Assembly: GCF_003054445.1 (NCBI RefSeq)
Contig: NC_042507.1
Coordinates: 992,001-1,056,000, forward strand
Reading direction: 5' to 3'
DNA from: Pichia kudriavzevii
Lineage: Eukaryota; Ascomycota; Pichiomycetes; Pichiales; Pichiaceae
Length of the DNA stretch: 64,000 nt
The notes below the pieces were generated by a model, which was not told the origin of the DNA, made no database searches, and worked only from the letters and a program-made list of their open reading frames with translations. Both the position numbers and the translations under genes were made by a program. This document shows positions 38,913-48,816 of the stretch, piece by piece (the stretch's first letter is position 1; each line of letters opens with the position of its first letter).

Positions 38913-41366
38913 ATGACTATTGATATACCAGGTACAATTGCAACGACGCTTACACTAACTCCCCTACAGGAGAAGGCTATTTTTGGCGTCGACATACTAA
39001 AGAATATTAACGATGAAGCGTTGATCTCAGATTCCACCATGAGAATCTGGAAGAAGCTACAGGAGGGTGACGAAGGCCTGATATCTGGATGGATATCAAG
39101 CAAGGTGGTGACCAATGAGTTTGAGTATGCTATTTTACTAAGTGTACTTTCTTTATATCAGGTACGTAACTCCTCCGAAGTTGCTGATAGCTTTGATGCA
39201 ACCAACCAGATCGTTTTGAATAGAATAGTGGAGAATGGAAGGAATGCATTACCTAGCTTCAGTAATTTAATTAGTTGGGACAAGTTGGATGACATTATCA
39301 GGGTTTTGATTCAAACTACTTTCAAAGACACGAACTCGTTTGAATCTTTCAGGGATAGATTTAACGTATTGGTTAAGTCTGCCAAAAGTAATTTTGGAAC
39401 TATTATAATGTACCTTATCGGGTTCAATAAGTTCAAAGAGAGCAAGGCTGAACTTAAAAATATTTCAGAAAGCTTCAAGTCAGTCATAGATACTTACTAT
39501 GCCCAGTTCAAGTTTCCTGATGCTACAAGATCTAACGCCTCTGAGGTGAACCAACTTATGGATTTAGTGATCTACATTGCTTCGGATCGATCATTAAGTG
39601 CTTACTTGAATATCCACTCATCTATCAACAAATATATTCACGTAACTTACCATAATGTTAAAGTGATGAAATTGTGGTGTTTAGAGGCATTAATCAATGG
39701 TTCCAACCTCGAGGCTAAATCTACATTCAGAACGTACATTAACTATATCAAAGATTATAAGGCCAAACATAATGGCGGGCTTTATGATATTATGGATGTT
39801 ATTCACACTTTTCTTTTTACACTAGAAAAAATCAGTGAAAATCTTAGAGACCACGAGGAATACAGGGAGTTGAATAGTTGGGCCAAAGAGGCGAGACATA
39901 TTATCGATGCGTTGTTTACCATCATTGGGACTGACAAAACAACTTATCACAGAAGCTTACGTAAGAAGCTTGCTGAAATTTACTACATCTGTGCAGTAAT
40001 CAAGGAGAATTCACTGAAATTAGAATCCGAACCAGCTTCAAAAATTGGGATCATTTCTGAGTATTTGACTAGATCTGTATCTTATCTTTCTAATGATTTG
40101 AAGCTATTGCCCATATATGTTGCTTCAATATATTACAAACATTCCTATTATTTACACAAGCTGGGACTTCATAAAAAAGCCATTAAATATTGCAAAGAAT
40201 CAATGAGACATCACCCGGATAAAATCAAATATATCAACTATTACGTTAAACTCCTAACAGGTGACGAAGATAACTTGGAGAAAGCGCTGCTCATATCACA
40301 ACAAGTTATTGAGAACCTTCACGCAGTGGCTGATTCGAAACGATCAATGTCATGGAAGAATGATGCTTTGGAGTCATACCTAATTTTCTTGACATTATTA
40401 GGTGATTCAGCAATTGAGGTGTTAGGTCCGTTTTTCGGATTTATAAACAAAATATTTGAGAATCAAGAGTTTAGGGAACCTAAAGGTACAAGCAAGAATA
40501 GCGGTGAAGAGAAAGTGCTTAAAAATACAACACCAGCCTATTCTGTTGTCAATGGAAACAGCGAGGATATGGATGGGTGCACATCTTGTGCCCTTAGCGT
40601 AGACTCAATGAATAAAGGAAGTACATTTAAATCAGTTTTAAAAATAGGAAGTGGTAAGGGAAATAAAAAGGATCTTTCCGTGAAGGCTATCAGACGATCA
40701 TTACATGTGCATCGGAAGAACTCATTATCTACTTCCTCATGTTCTCCTGGGAGTCAACACCACCCTGAAAGAGGCAAGACCAAAAATGCCATGCACAAGG
40801 AGGAGGAAATTCTATTATGTCACATGTGGCTGGTCTTGTCTCGACTCTTCCAAGCAAACGGATACGAGGTGGAAGCTTTACAATGTGTTGAGGAGGCTGA
40901 AGATCTTGCCAACACGCCAATCATGGAAATAGGTGTTTACGCACGTAAGGGGTGCGTTCTAGCGACTAGGGAAACACAAGAGGAAGTTAATCAGGGCTGT
41001 AAATATTTGGAGAAGTCGTTTACAATGTTGGAGGAAGTCAGCATAGAGAATAGTCTCCATATGCTTAATAACGAACCTAGATACACAGAATGGTCTTGCA
41101 TACTCGAGAGCATAGTCGGTGTGGCGCAGGTTGCACGTGACCTGGAGCGAGCAGGAGATAGAAATGCTACGATCGACGTAGGTGTAGACAGAGAGAGTTC
41201 CCGTGCGAGAGCTGCACATGCGCAAAAGATGGCTCGTTGGTGTCTTCAACAAGTGGCACAGCACGACAACGCGACATTGCGTCTGCTGTTCTGCGACAAC
41301 GACAATGTTGTGGCAGCGCAAGATACGGTGCACGGATGGCACGGTTTTGGTATTTATTGTATGTAG
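38913..41366 (+). CDS. YPP1: Stt4 PI4-kinase complex TPR protein Ypp1
   Basis: The protein has 817 residues, equal to S. cerevisiae Ypp1. It is made of TPR-like helical pairs, for example YKHSYYLHKLGLHKKAIKYC near 410 and the C-terminal ILLCHMWLVLSRLFQANGYEVEAL near 635. Ypp1 (TTC7 in animals) with Efr3 recruits the PI 4-kinase Stt4 to plasma-membrane patches. A basic, Ser-rich insert (about 530-620) interrupts the repeats. The last 150 codons are GC-richer than the first 600 and read as a more variable C-terminus. The start is the only ATG that keeps the family-like N-terminal helices. Confidence 0.85.
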   Translation: MTIDIPGTIATTLTLTPLQEKAIFGVDILKNINDEALISDSTMRIWKKLQEGDEGLISGWISSKVVTNEFEYAILLSVLSLYQVRNSSEVADSFDATNQIVLNRIVENGRNALPSFSNLISWDKLDDIIRVLIQTTFKDTNSFESFRDRFNVLVKSAKSNFGTIIMYLIGFNKFKESKAELKNISESFKSVIDTYYAQFKFPDATRSNASEVNQLMDLVIYIASDRSLSAYLNIHSSINKYIHVTYHNVKVMKLWCLEALINGSNLEAKSTFRTYINYIKDYKAKHNGGLYDIMDVIHTFLFTLEKISENLRDHEEYRELNSWAKEARHIIDALFTIIGTDKTTYHRSLRKKLAEIYYICAVIKENSLKLESEPASKIGIISEYLTRSVSYLSNDLKLLPIYVASIYYKHSYYLHKLGLHKKAIKYCKESMRHHPDKIKYINYYVKLLTGDEDNLEKALLISQQVIENLHAVADSKRSMSWKNDALESYLIFLTLLGDSAIEVLGPFFGFINKIFENQEFREPKGTSKNSGEEKVLKNTTPAYSVVNGNSEDMDGCTSCALSVDSMNKGSTFKSVLKIGSGKGNKKDLSVKAIRRSLHVHRKNSLSTSSCSPGSQHHPERGKTKNAMHKEEEILLCHMWLVLSRLFQANGYEVEALQCVEEAEDLANTPIMEIGVYARKGCVLATRETQEEVNQGCKYLEKSFTMLEEVSIENSLHMLNNEPRYTEWSCILESIVGVAQVARDLERAGDRNATIDVGVDRESSRARAAHAQKMARWCLQQVAQHDNATLRLLFCDNDNVVAAQDTVHGWHGFGIYCM

Positions 41367-41682
41367 GAGAGGCACATTTCTTTTTTCGATGGTATGAAAA
41401 AAAGCTTTCTCTGTGAGGATGAACAGAGAATCAATTTTTTGGAGTTTGTTGAAGAGCAATCGGTTGACTCTACATCATGGTTATTGTTATCCACACTGTT
41501 ATTGTTATATTTTTAATTATATAATAATTATTATTATTAGGATTATTGATAGTATCACTCTTGTTTACATCTACTACCACCACCACCACCACTACAACAA
41601 CAACAACAACAACTACTACTACCACCACACATAGTATAATACATTGCATATAAGAGGCTCTGTAGGATTGAAATAGGTAATC
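41367..41682. other. EAP1-like gene leader with trinucleotide repeats
   Basis: 316 bp between YPP1 and the next gene. A TTATTATTATT patch lies near 41520-41540, and a dense tract of CAC, CAA and TAC/ACT triplets runs at 41571-41629. All of it lies just before the ATG at 41683. Confidence 0.6.
41571..41629 (+). repeat. Trinucleotide microsatellite (CAC/CAA/ACT triplets)
   Basis: Runs of (CAC)5, (CAA)6 and (CTA)3-type triplets end about 50 bp before the EAP1-like ATG. This is probably in the 5' untranslated leader and likely to vary in length. Confidence 0.85.
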
Positions 41683-43159
41683 ATGACAGACAAGTTAATG
41701 AGCATGCTCCAACAGGCCACCTTGCATGCAGAGAAGGAGCGAACGTTTGGAGACTCTATACAAGAATCTCCTCAGATGAACCAACAAGAAGCGTTATTGA
41801 TGTCGATGTTAAGGGACACCCAAAGTGAGCAAACCAAGGGGGAAGAGAAGCTAGATCAATCGAACGAGAAATCTAGCCAGATGGTCCAAGAGCAGGATGC
41901 ATGTGATACTGAGTCAGATCTCGAAGCTGGAGCAATTTCCAGACTGAGAAAGATAATATACACGCCGCAGTTTTTGCTGTCTTTAGAATCATCGCCTTTG
42001 GTCCCCAGGGCTTCGTACTGGGTATCTGAATTACCCCCAATTGAGTTTTTCAGGCTCTCCCAATCGAAAGGCGGGGACCACCTTCGTCAGAGAAGGAAGT
42101 CTTCCAATGGATCTTCCTCGAGAGAGGACAGAAAATCGCAACGTGCCCGTCAGAAGGAAAACAAAAAGAAGGGCCAAAAACATGAACAAGTTATTGAGGA
42201 AGAACATCCAGATTGGATGGATAGTAAAGATGTAAAGACTGGTAATAGCATTTTGGATTTTGAAATTTGGAGGTTGAAGATGAGGATAGAGACTGCCAAA
42301 AGAAATGGCGAGCCTATAAATCCTGAAGATGAGCTAGAACTACAGCAACTTCAAAAAAGTTCCAAGATAGTAGTTGGTGCCGATACCAAGGGAGCACACC
42401 AACTAATTGACAGGGACAATGATGGTGGAAGTAACAAGGAAGACGGAAGTGAGAAGGAAAAGCTCAACCATAAACATCACATCATATCAGCCGATGATCA
42501 ATTTGAGTTACTTTCAGATTTACCCTCCAAAAATAATGTTAACAGCATAGACGATGTATTTATTAGAGAGAATAACAGTTCTAATAGTATTAATAGAAAC
42601 AATAGTACTCCTAAAAGTACAGTGAACACCTTACAATCGGGTTTTTCCTCTTTTTTTGATTCTCCAGTATCAAAGGAACAGACCGTCCCACATGCAGATG
42701 ACAAGAGGTCGTCGAGACTTATGTCTATTCTTGCAGATACACCCTCCTCAGATTCTCCATCAAGACAACAGCCCAATTTATCTTCTCCGTTGCCATCAGT
42801 CGCTGCAAACTCATCCTTTGCTCCAAAAAAGGAGAGTGACAAGCTGTTTTTCCAATCTCTGATGGAGAAGAGCTCCCCACAGCCCCCACAACTACCAGAT
42901 ATTGCTTCAAGTATTACATCCATGTCTCAACAACTTCCTCAACAGGCACAACAATTACCACAACAAGCGAGAAACATGGGTGGTATGAACCAATTGGGCC
43001 GTGGAAATGATATAAACAATATGCACCTAGGCATGAATCCGTTTATGAATCCCCAGTTTGCACAGCTACCACCACAAATCCAACAACAGCTTATCCAGCA
43101 ACACAAATTGCAGCAACTTCAGTTTATGCAAATGCAAATGCAAATGCGTATGCAAAATC

Positions 43160-43214
<55 letters not shown>

Positions 43215-43827
43215 GCATCCGCAACAGCTCCAATCGACTCCGAGTTTACAACATCTTACCCAACCTTCCCAATCTCCAGGAATGAGTAATTCGCCTCTAT
43301 ACAATTCTCCTCGCTTCAAGAGTGCGCAACTGAATCACTCTCCACATGGTCTAAATGCTCCATCGAACTACTCGCCGCACGCTCAGCACACTCCATTAAG
43401 AAACTCACCTCAAATGAGCTCTACAACACATCATCAACAATTACAACCACAACCAGAACCGTTGCATCCATATCAGCAGCAACTTACATCACCAAGCCAA
43501 CTAGCACAATTGCCATCACAACAGCAGCAATCAGTGAATAATGGCAATACACCAGTACAATCTCATTTACCCTACGGTGCACATCATAGCATGCCAGGCA
43601 TGACACCAAACCATCCATTGATGAAGCTTCTCAGTAAAAATAAAAGAAAATCCATTAGCGATTCAAAGGAAGCATCGCCGTCACCTCCACCCCAATCTAA
43701 TCAAGCAATGCAAAACCAGTTGCCGCCTGGAATGTATGGAATGCCGAATGTCGATATGCTCAATGTTTCAACCGTTCAAAATACGCCAAACTTTTCTTCG
43801 AACACAGGCAGGTATGTTCAACGATAA
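41683..43827 (+). CDS. EAP1: Eap1/4E-T-like eIF4E-binding translational repressor
   Basis: The protein has 714 residues. A canonical eIF4E-binding motif YxxxxL-phi is seen at residues 93-99 (YTPQFLL) inside a conserved block, SRLRKIIYTPQFLLSLESSP. A second conserved segment (HPDWMDSKDVKTGNSILDFE) lies near 180. The rest is disordered: Ser/Asn-rich, then Gln/Pro/Met-rich with a run of 19 Gln near residue 493. By family knowledge such proteins compete with eIF4G for eIF4E on the mRNA cap and promote decapping. The Eap1 name rests on motif and layout, because the family diverges quickly outside it. Confidence 0.72.
43159..43215 (+). repeat. Poly-Gln (CAA)18-CAG tract in the EAP1-like gene
   Basis: Eighteen uninterrupted CAA codons plus one CAG encode 19 glutamines. 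Further short Gln runs surround it. An uninterrupted triplet run is likely to be length-variable. Confidence 0.95.
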
Positions 43828-43926
43828 ATGTGCTCAAGAGAATTTTTTTATTCCTATACTCTATCTAGAAAAATTATCTAGTTTTTTTTTTCAATTTCTC
43901 TGTTATAATATTTATTACTAAATTAT

Positions 43927-44916
43927 CTATAGCACATTACATAAATTGTACATGCAATTCAATATCTGTACACTCTCGTTGCAGCCATTGGAAACCCTCA
44001 TGTCGGCCTTCCACAATATCTGTGAGATCTGGTTTTTCTGTAGTGTAGATAGTGTTGGGTCTTTAATGAGTAATTCATCATGAATTCCCAACAAGACAAA
44101 TGAAGCCGAATATCCTTGCGCAATGAGTGAAGACTCTGTGAATTTAGCTACTTGTGACAAATTCTTTGATTTCAGCACGGTGATGGTCTCTTTAATCAAC
44201 GAGTCAGGTAACTCACCAAACAATTCTTTGATTTTCAAATTTGTGGAATCATTGAAAACGGTCGATACGCATTGCAATAGATTAACAGCTCTTCTCAAAT
44301 CACCTTCCGACACATCCAAGATTTCGTTCAATTCATCATCTCCGATTCCCAAGTTTTCCTGATTGGCAATATACCGTAACCTCTGCAGCCCTAACTCCTT
44401 ATTCAAGCTCTTGAATCTGAATTTTGAACATCTCGATGCCAATGGATCGATGATCTTTGTGACATAGTTGCAGATTAAGCAGAATCTCGTGACGTTGGCA
44501 TAATTTTCCATTGTCCTACGCAATGCACTCTGCGCATCAGATGTCATGGAATCCGCTTCATCTAGAATAATCAACTTGTATGGCGGACATGGATATTTCT
44601 CCCTATCTTCAGCGGTAGGATTGGAGACTGCCAACCTGGCAAAATTCTTAATTCGATCACGTACAATGGAGATCCCCCTCTCATCGGAAGCGTTCAGCTC
44701 CAAGACTCTGGAAGAAATCAAGTTTGGCCCGTACAACTCGTGGGCCAGTGCAAGAATCGTCGATGTTTTACCTGTACCTGGAGGCCCATAGAAGAGCATA
44801 TGTGGTAAATTTGCCGTATGTAACGATTTCTCTAGAATATTGGTTGTATTAGATTGGGAGGCAACATCTTTCAAAGATTTCGGACGATATTTCTCAATCC
44901 ACGGTTGTTCCGACAT
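43927..44916 (-). CDS. RFC2: Replication factor C subunit 2
   Basis: The protein has 329 residues (353 in S. cerevisiae). It is a clamp-loader AAA+ ATPase: Walker A in FYGPPGTGKTS, Walker B as DEADSM, sensor and arginine-finger SRC motif in PLASRCSKFRF. The RFC2-type signature YPCPPYKLIILDEADSM separates it from Rfc3, Rfc4 and Rfc5. RFC loads PCNA at primer-template junctions; Rfc2-5 also serve Rad24, Ctf18 and Elg1 loaders. It is divergent from a DNA polymerase epsilon-type histone-fold gene, with a G1/S-like element between them. Confidence 0.94.
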   Translation of the reverse strand: MSEQPWIEKYRPKSLKDVASQSNTTNILEKSLHTANLPHMLFYGPPGTGKTSTILALAHELYGPNLISSRVLELNASDERGISIVRDRIKNFARLAVSNPTAEDREKYPCPPYKLIILDEADSMTSDAQSALRRTMENYANVTRFCLICNYVTKIIDPLASRCSKFRFKSLNKELGLQRLRYIANQENLGIGDDELNEILDVSEGDLRRAVNLLQCVSTVFNDSTNLKIKELFGELPDSLIKETITVLKSKNLSQVAKFTESSLIAQGYSASFVLLGIHDELLIKDPTLSTLQKNQISQILWKADMRVSNGCNESVQILNCMYNLCNVL

Positions 44917-45229
44917 GTCTCGGACAGTTAACTGCTAGCGGGTCAGTTATGAGTAGAGAACCTATGATGACACAAGGAGTTTCAGGCAATGTGAAGATGA
45001 TTGACATGTCGAGATGAAAAGATGAACTTTCGCGTTTTGCACCTTCATCCTTTCACTGGGAAACACAGGTCAATTTTAAAATGAGGTGCCTTTCACAGAG
45101 AGAAAGAGAGAGGGCCATAAATGGAGGCGTCCAAGGTACAAAGTGGCAAGACAAGTACACGGACGAGTGTTGAAACATAGATAGACACGTATTCATCGAC
45201 ATACATATACGCAGATTGGGGAAAAAAAA
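44917..45229. other. RFC2-DPB3 divergent promoter
   Basis: A 313-bp spacer between two divergent chromatin/replication genes. It contains the ACGCGAAA element listed separately, an AGAGAGAAAGAGAGAG purine run near 45099-45115, and an A9 run touching the plus-strand ATG. Confidence 0.7.
45028..45035 (-). promoter_or_regulatory. G1/S box (MBF/SBF-type, ACGCGAAA)
   Basis: TTTCGCGT on the plus strand reads ACGCGAAA on the minus strand. This hybrid of the MCB (ACGCGT) and SCB (CRCGAAA) consensus is found before many yeast S-phase genes. It lies 112 bp from the RFC2 ATG and about 195 bp from the DPB3/DLS1-like ATG. Confidence 0.5.
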
Positions 45230-45826
45230 ATGGACAACGAACACAAGGAAGACGGCGGAATGTCTTTGCAAATGAGTAAGATCAAAAAGATCATAAAGCT
45301 CGATCCTGAACATGTTTCTTCCACGGAGTCGGCGAACTATGTCTTAGGAGCTGCCACGGAGCTATTTATCAAGCAGCTTGTGATGGATGCGTCGACAGTT
45401 ACCAAGAGTAAGGGGCGGAAGAAGGTGATGTACGACGACATTCAGAAGGTTGTGAGCAGCGTCGACATATACACGTTTATGAAGGACATAGTGCCGAAGA
45501 CGGCACCTATTGGAGAGTTGTTGAGGAGCCGTGCAATTCGATTAAGAGAGGAGGATGCTATGCGTGTGTCGAGCAAGGGTGACGAGACTGGAGAAGGAGA
45601 GGGTCGAGAGGGGCTGGCAGGGGACGGAGCTGGTGCAGAACACGAGGACGAGGGCGATGGTTTGGTGACGGGGGAGAGAGAAGAGTGTGCTGGCCTTGCT
45701 GAAGATGGCGACGAAGCCATGGAGGTTGATACGGTTGTTGATGCTGATGCTGGTAGTGGTGAACGGGTGCATGAATCCGGGACCACTACAGATACTGGAG
45801 AGCTCACGCATAGAGGGGCTGTGTAG
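45230..45826 (+). CDS. DPB3: Histone-fold protein, Dpb3/Dls1 family
   Basis: The protein has 198 residues. The histone fold covers about 12-95: MSKIKKIIKLDPEHVSSTES, then AATELFIKQLVMDAS and DDIQKVVSSVDIYTFMKDIVP. This is the CHRAC-15/POLE4 lineage. In S. cerevisiae genome duplication gave two copies, Dpb3 (201 residues, DNA polymerase epsilon) and Dls1 (167, ISW2 remodeller). A yeast outside that duplication would use one protein for both, so I list DPB3 without ruling out DLS1. The C-terminal 100 residues are acidic and Gly-rich, encoded by strikingly G-rich DNA. Confidence 0.78.
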   Translation: MDNEHKEDGGMSLQMSKIKKIIKLDPEHVSSTESANYVLGAATELFIKQLVMDASTVTKSKGRKKVMYDDIQKVVSSVDIYTFMKDIVPKTAPIGELLRSRAIRLREEDAMRVSSKGDETGEGEGREGLAGDGAGAEHEDEGDGLVTGEREECAGLAEDGDEAMEVDTVVDADAGSGERVHESGTTTDTGELTHRGAV

Positions 45827-45936
45827 AATAGTTATATGTACAAGACATTATACATGTTTATATATGAGTATATGTTTATAAATGAGTATGTATTTGTATG
45901 TAGACGATGGATCAATAAATAGAGTCAGAGACACAG

Positions 45937-46374
45937 TTAGTACTTCTCAATATATGTTTCTGTCTTGACGAACTTCACGTCGCCTGTTTCCACATACTCC
46001 TTCACCTTGTCGAGCCAGAGACGCCCGTCGGTGACGCCCGTGTACCCCCGGAAGGTGTTCTTTGGCACAGGCACACTGGCAGAGACAAGCGGTTTCAGCG
46101 GGGTGGCCATGTCCGCTGGAGGAACAAACGTTCTCACCCGGTTGTAGTCGATCATGTACTTACCCTTGTCCGAGAGACGACCAATACCAGACGACCTGGT
46201 ACCCTTGTAGAAGTTCTTGTTCCCCTGCTTGGTGGATAAAGGAACCCTCTTGTTTCCCGACTTGGACTGGCCGTAAAAGAGGGTGCCGTCCTTGTACGTC
46301 TTCCAAGGACGTCTTAGAAGAGCCGATGCAGACGAGTGGAATGAACGTTGTGTTGGGGCACTGAAAGAGTACAT
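45937..46374 (-). CDS. MRPL27: Mitochondrial large ribosomal subunit protein mL41
   Basis: The protein has 145 residues (146 in S. cerevisiae Mrpl27). Residues 1-20 (MYSFSAPTQRSFHSSASALL) are Ser/Arg-rich without acids, a typical matrix-targeting leader. Then come RPWKTYKDGTLFYGQSKSGN, KRVPLSTKQGNKNFYKGTR and SSGIGR, all diagnostic for the family. It is a structural protein of the mitochondrial 54S subunit. Codon use is noticeably GC-richer (many C-ending codons) than in genes 10 kb away. It is convergent with the histone-fold gene, 110 bp between stops. Confidence 0.95.
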   Translation of the reverse strand: MYSFSAPTQRSFHSSASALLRRPWKTYKDGTLFYGQSKSGNKRVPLSTKQGNKNFYKGTRSSGIGRLSDKGKYMIDYNRVRTFVPPADMATPLKPLVSASVPVPKNTFRGYTGVTDGRLWLDKVKEYVETGDVKFVKTETYIEKY

Positions 46375-46685
46375 CTCTATTTGGTATCTTGGGATTGATG
46401 AATGTCTGTTACATGGAATGTTTCCCCAAATGGCACAGTGTACTTGTCTCCATTACCTTGATATGCCCCTTGTTTTTTTTTTCCTCCATGAGTTTCCCCA
46501 GCGATGTTGAAAAAATGGCCACAAAAAAAAAACCCGCTTTGATATTTCTGTGAGTTGCCGTTTTGGGCAATGCGATCAAAATGAGAAAAGGGAGATTTTC
46601 TTATACACTCTATAGAATAAACCATATAAGGAAGGATCGATAGAATATGGTATTGACATCGTAGACGGTAGAAAAGGTAGAATCA
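46375..46685. other. Intergenic between ADD66 and MRPL27
   Basis: 311 bp serving as MRPL27 promoter and ADD66 terminator, with T9 and A10 runs near 46472 and 46523. No other feature seen. Confidence 0.6.
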
Positions 46686-47414
46686 CTAAACATACACGCC
46701 CGGTGTGGGTTCAAAGGCGTCTCTCTCTGCGACACGCTCGACAGGGAGACGGGCGGCGTCCAAGAGGGCGTATGCGGCGTCCATGTTCCATCCATCGTAG
46801 ACACTCACAGCATAGTAGTCAATCTCCGTCTCGGGGAGCATGTTTACGAGGAACCTCACAAAGGGGTTGGTGTCATTGACACTCGGGAGCTCTTCACTGT
46901 CTCCCCCTTTGCCACGCCTTGTGTCGGCCACGTCGTGATCATCATCATCATCATCATCAAGGTGTAACCCGCTTAGTGTTTGATTCCCCCAATGCAGAAC
47001 GCGTTCTTCGACAAGAGTGGCATTCTCACCATGCCAGAGACCTCTGTCCTTGGCATCAAAGACGATGATCTTGGTATACTGCTCATGTTCGATTAGCTTG
47101 ACGAGCTCCTTGATGAACAACGACTCGCATCCTGGAATAATGGGCGAGTGGAGCTGTAAATAGTCAACACGAGGTTCACTGGTTCCACCATGGCCTCTAT
47201 AGAGGTGGAGCGGTCTTGCCAAGTCTTTACGTTTCCCAATGACTCTATTAGACGCCTCTCCGACCGACAAGTCTGGCCCCACAAACGGATATTGGTATGT
47301 GCTGTAAATGGTCGTTTTGGCCAGCTGGTCCTTCCTGAAGTCCACGGCAAGCTGGATGGCTATTTGAGGAACGTTCCCCATGGCCACCAATGGCAGAGCG
47401 AGAGTCTTGTCCAT
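46686..47414 (-). CDS. ADD66: Proteasome assembly chaperone 2 (Pba2/Add66)
   Basis: The protein has 242 residues, starting at the ATG at 47414 (the longer frame begins with GTG); S. cerevisiae Add66 has 267. The family opening LALPLVAMGNVPQIAIQLAV is clear, followed by PFVGPDLSV and IIVFDAKDRG segments of the PAC2 fold. It forms a heterodimer with Pba1 that guides assembly of the proteasome alpha ring. A loop in the middle carries seven consecutive Asp (GAT repeats near 46937-46960). The C-terminal region is diverged. It is divergent from LIA1. Confidence 0.82.
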   Translation of the reverse strand: MDKTLALPLVAMGNVPQIAIQLAVDFRKDQLAKTTIYSTYQYPFVGPDLSVGEASNRVIGKRKDLARPLHLYRGHGGTSEPRVDYLQLHSPIIPGCESLFIKELVKLIEHEQYTKIIVFDAKDRGLWHGENATLVEERVLHWGNQTLSGLHLDDDDDDDHDVADTRRGKGGDSEELPSVNDTNPFVRFLVNMLPETEIDYYAVSVYDGWNMDAAYALLDAARLPVERVAERDAFEPTPGVYV

Positions 47415-47868
47415 ATCTGTATATTGGAGACACACTGTTGTTGTTCTGTCTATATATGTGGAAATTAAGCGTGGAAGAGTTAAGAAAACAAATCTATTGA
47501 CAGAGCAATCAACCAGTAAACTGTTTAATTAATTCTCCTTCCAAATTTTTAGTCAATAATTAACTAGACACTATCCAGTCAATCCGTTAGTTAATAAACG
47601 AGTAAATACGATCAAATACTCGATTTCCTTGAAACTATGGAATGATTTACCGGTTCACTGTCATTCGCATAGAGAGGCAAAAAAAAGGGGGGAAAGAGAA
47701 AAAAAACTTTTGTTTCTTTAATGAAATTTTCTTTTCATTTCTTTTTTCTTTTTTTTCTTTCAATCAGTTCATTTCAGTTTATGTAAATGGCATAACTAGT
47801 TTGATTCACGAGTTGAGACATCAATCGTCTATTCACCGTCTCTTTAATCACTATCACTGTATATTGCA
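47415..47868. other. ADD66-LIA1 divergent promoter
   Basis: 454 bp, AT-rich, with T-rich runs (47725-47762) just upstream of LIA1 and repeated short TTAATTAAT/TTAACTAG-like words at 47520-47600. I see no exact PACE (GGTGGCAAA) here, although ADD66 is a proteasome gene. Confidence 0.6.
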
Positions 47869-48816
47869 ATGTCTATGGATGAAAACACATCATTAGAAAC
47901 ATTGAGAGACGTTCTTGTCAATGCCAGCGGGAAAACTCCACTGGCAGATCGGTTTAGAGCTCTCTTTTATTTGAAATCCATTGGTACTGAATTCAAGGAA
48001 ACCCCAGAGAGAGCCAGAACAGCCATAAAGTACATTGCCGAGGCGTTTGGGGACAGTTCGGAGCTGTTAAAACATGAGGTTGCCTATTGTTTAGGCCAGA
48101 CTCATAATCTTGAGTCAGCTCCAATTTTGAGAGACGTGTTGGCCGACAAACACCAACAGTGTATGGTGAGACATGAAGCAGCTGAAGCTCTAGGAGCCTT
48201 GGGAGACAAAGACTCGCTTGAGATATTGTCACGGTACTTCCAAGACCCACAGGAAATGGTTGAGATCAAACAAACCTGCGAGTTGGCAATTGAGAGAATC
48301 AAGTGGGAAAATTCCAACTTAAGTAAAGAGGAGATCTTACAGAAGTCCCTCTACGAGTCGGTCGATCCTGCACCCCCTCTGCCACTGGACAAGTCCACCG
48401 ACAAAGTCGAGAACTTACAACGGATCTTAAACGATACAAACGAGCCACTGTTTCAAAGATACAGAGCAATGTTTCGTTTGAGAGATTTGGGGACTGACGA
48501 AGCTTGTCTTGCTTTAGCGTCTGGCTTTAGTGATGATTCGGCCCTCTTCAAACACGAAATCGCTTACATCTTTGGTCAAATGTGTAATCCAGTCACTGTT
48601 CCAAGTTTGGTCGATGTTGTCCAGCGCCAAAATGAAGCTCCAATGGTGAGACACGAGGCTGCCGAAGCTTTGGGATCTATTGCAACCTCTGATACGTTGC
48701 CTGTCTTGAAGGCTCTCTTGAAGGACAACGACGAGGTCGTTAGAGACAGTGCAGTAGTGGCTCTGGACATGTGGGAATATGAAAACAGTGGCGAAATCGA
48801 GTACGCCAAGGTGTAA
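47869..48816 (+). CDS. LIA1: Deoxyhypusine hydroxylase
   Basis: The protein has 315 residues (325 in S. cerevisiae). It is a HEAT-repeat di-iron enzyme that hydroxylates deoxyhypusine on eIF5A, finishing the hypusine residue needed for translation. All four iron-binding His-Glu pairs are visible: H69-E70 (KHEVAY), H102-E103 (RHEAAEALG), H229-E230 (KHEIAY) and H262-E263 (RHEAAEALG). They are arranged in two symmetric halves joined by the conserved [10 protein letters not shown] linker. Both leucines of PPLPL are written CTG, which supports the standard genetic code. Confidence 0.97.
   Translation: MSMDENTSLETLRDVLVNASGKTPLADRFRALFYLKSIGTEFKETPERARTAIKYIAEAFGDSSELLKHEVAYCLGQTHNLESAPILRDVLADKHQQCMVRHEAAEALGALGDKDSLEILSRYFQDPQEMVEIKQTCELAIERIKWENSNLSKEEILQKSLYESVDPAPPLPLDKSTDKVENLQRILNDTNEPLFQRYRAMFRLRDLGTDEACLALASGFSDDSALFKHEIAYIFGQMCNPVTVPSLVDVVQRQNEAPMVRHEAAEALGSIATSDTLPVLKALLKDNDEVVRDSAVVALDMWEYENSGEIEYAKV

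Noticed and set aside
43058-43285. Poly-Asn reading of the CAA repeat in a shifted frame
   Set aside because: It is a frame shadow of the polyQ tract inside the uninterrupted EAP1-like gene.
45442-45807. Long Ser/Pro-rich antisense frames across the DPB3-like gene
   Set aside because: They are the mirror of a G-rich acidic coding tail, where stop codons are rare on both strands.
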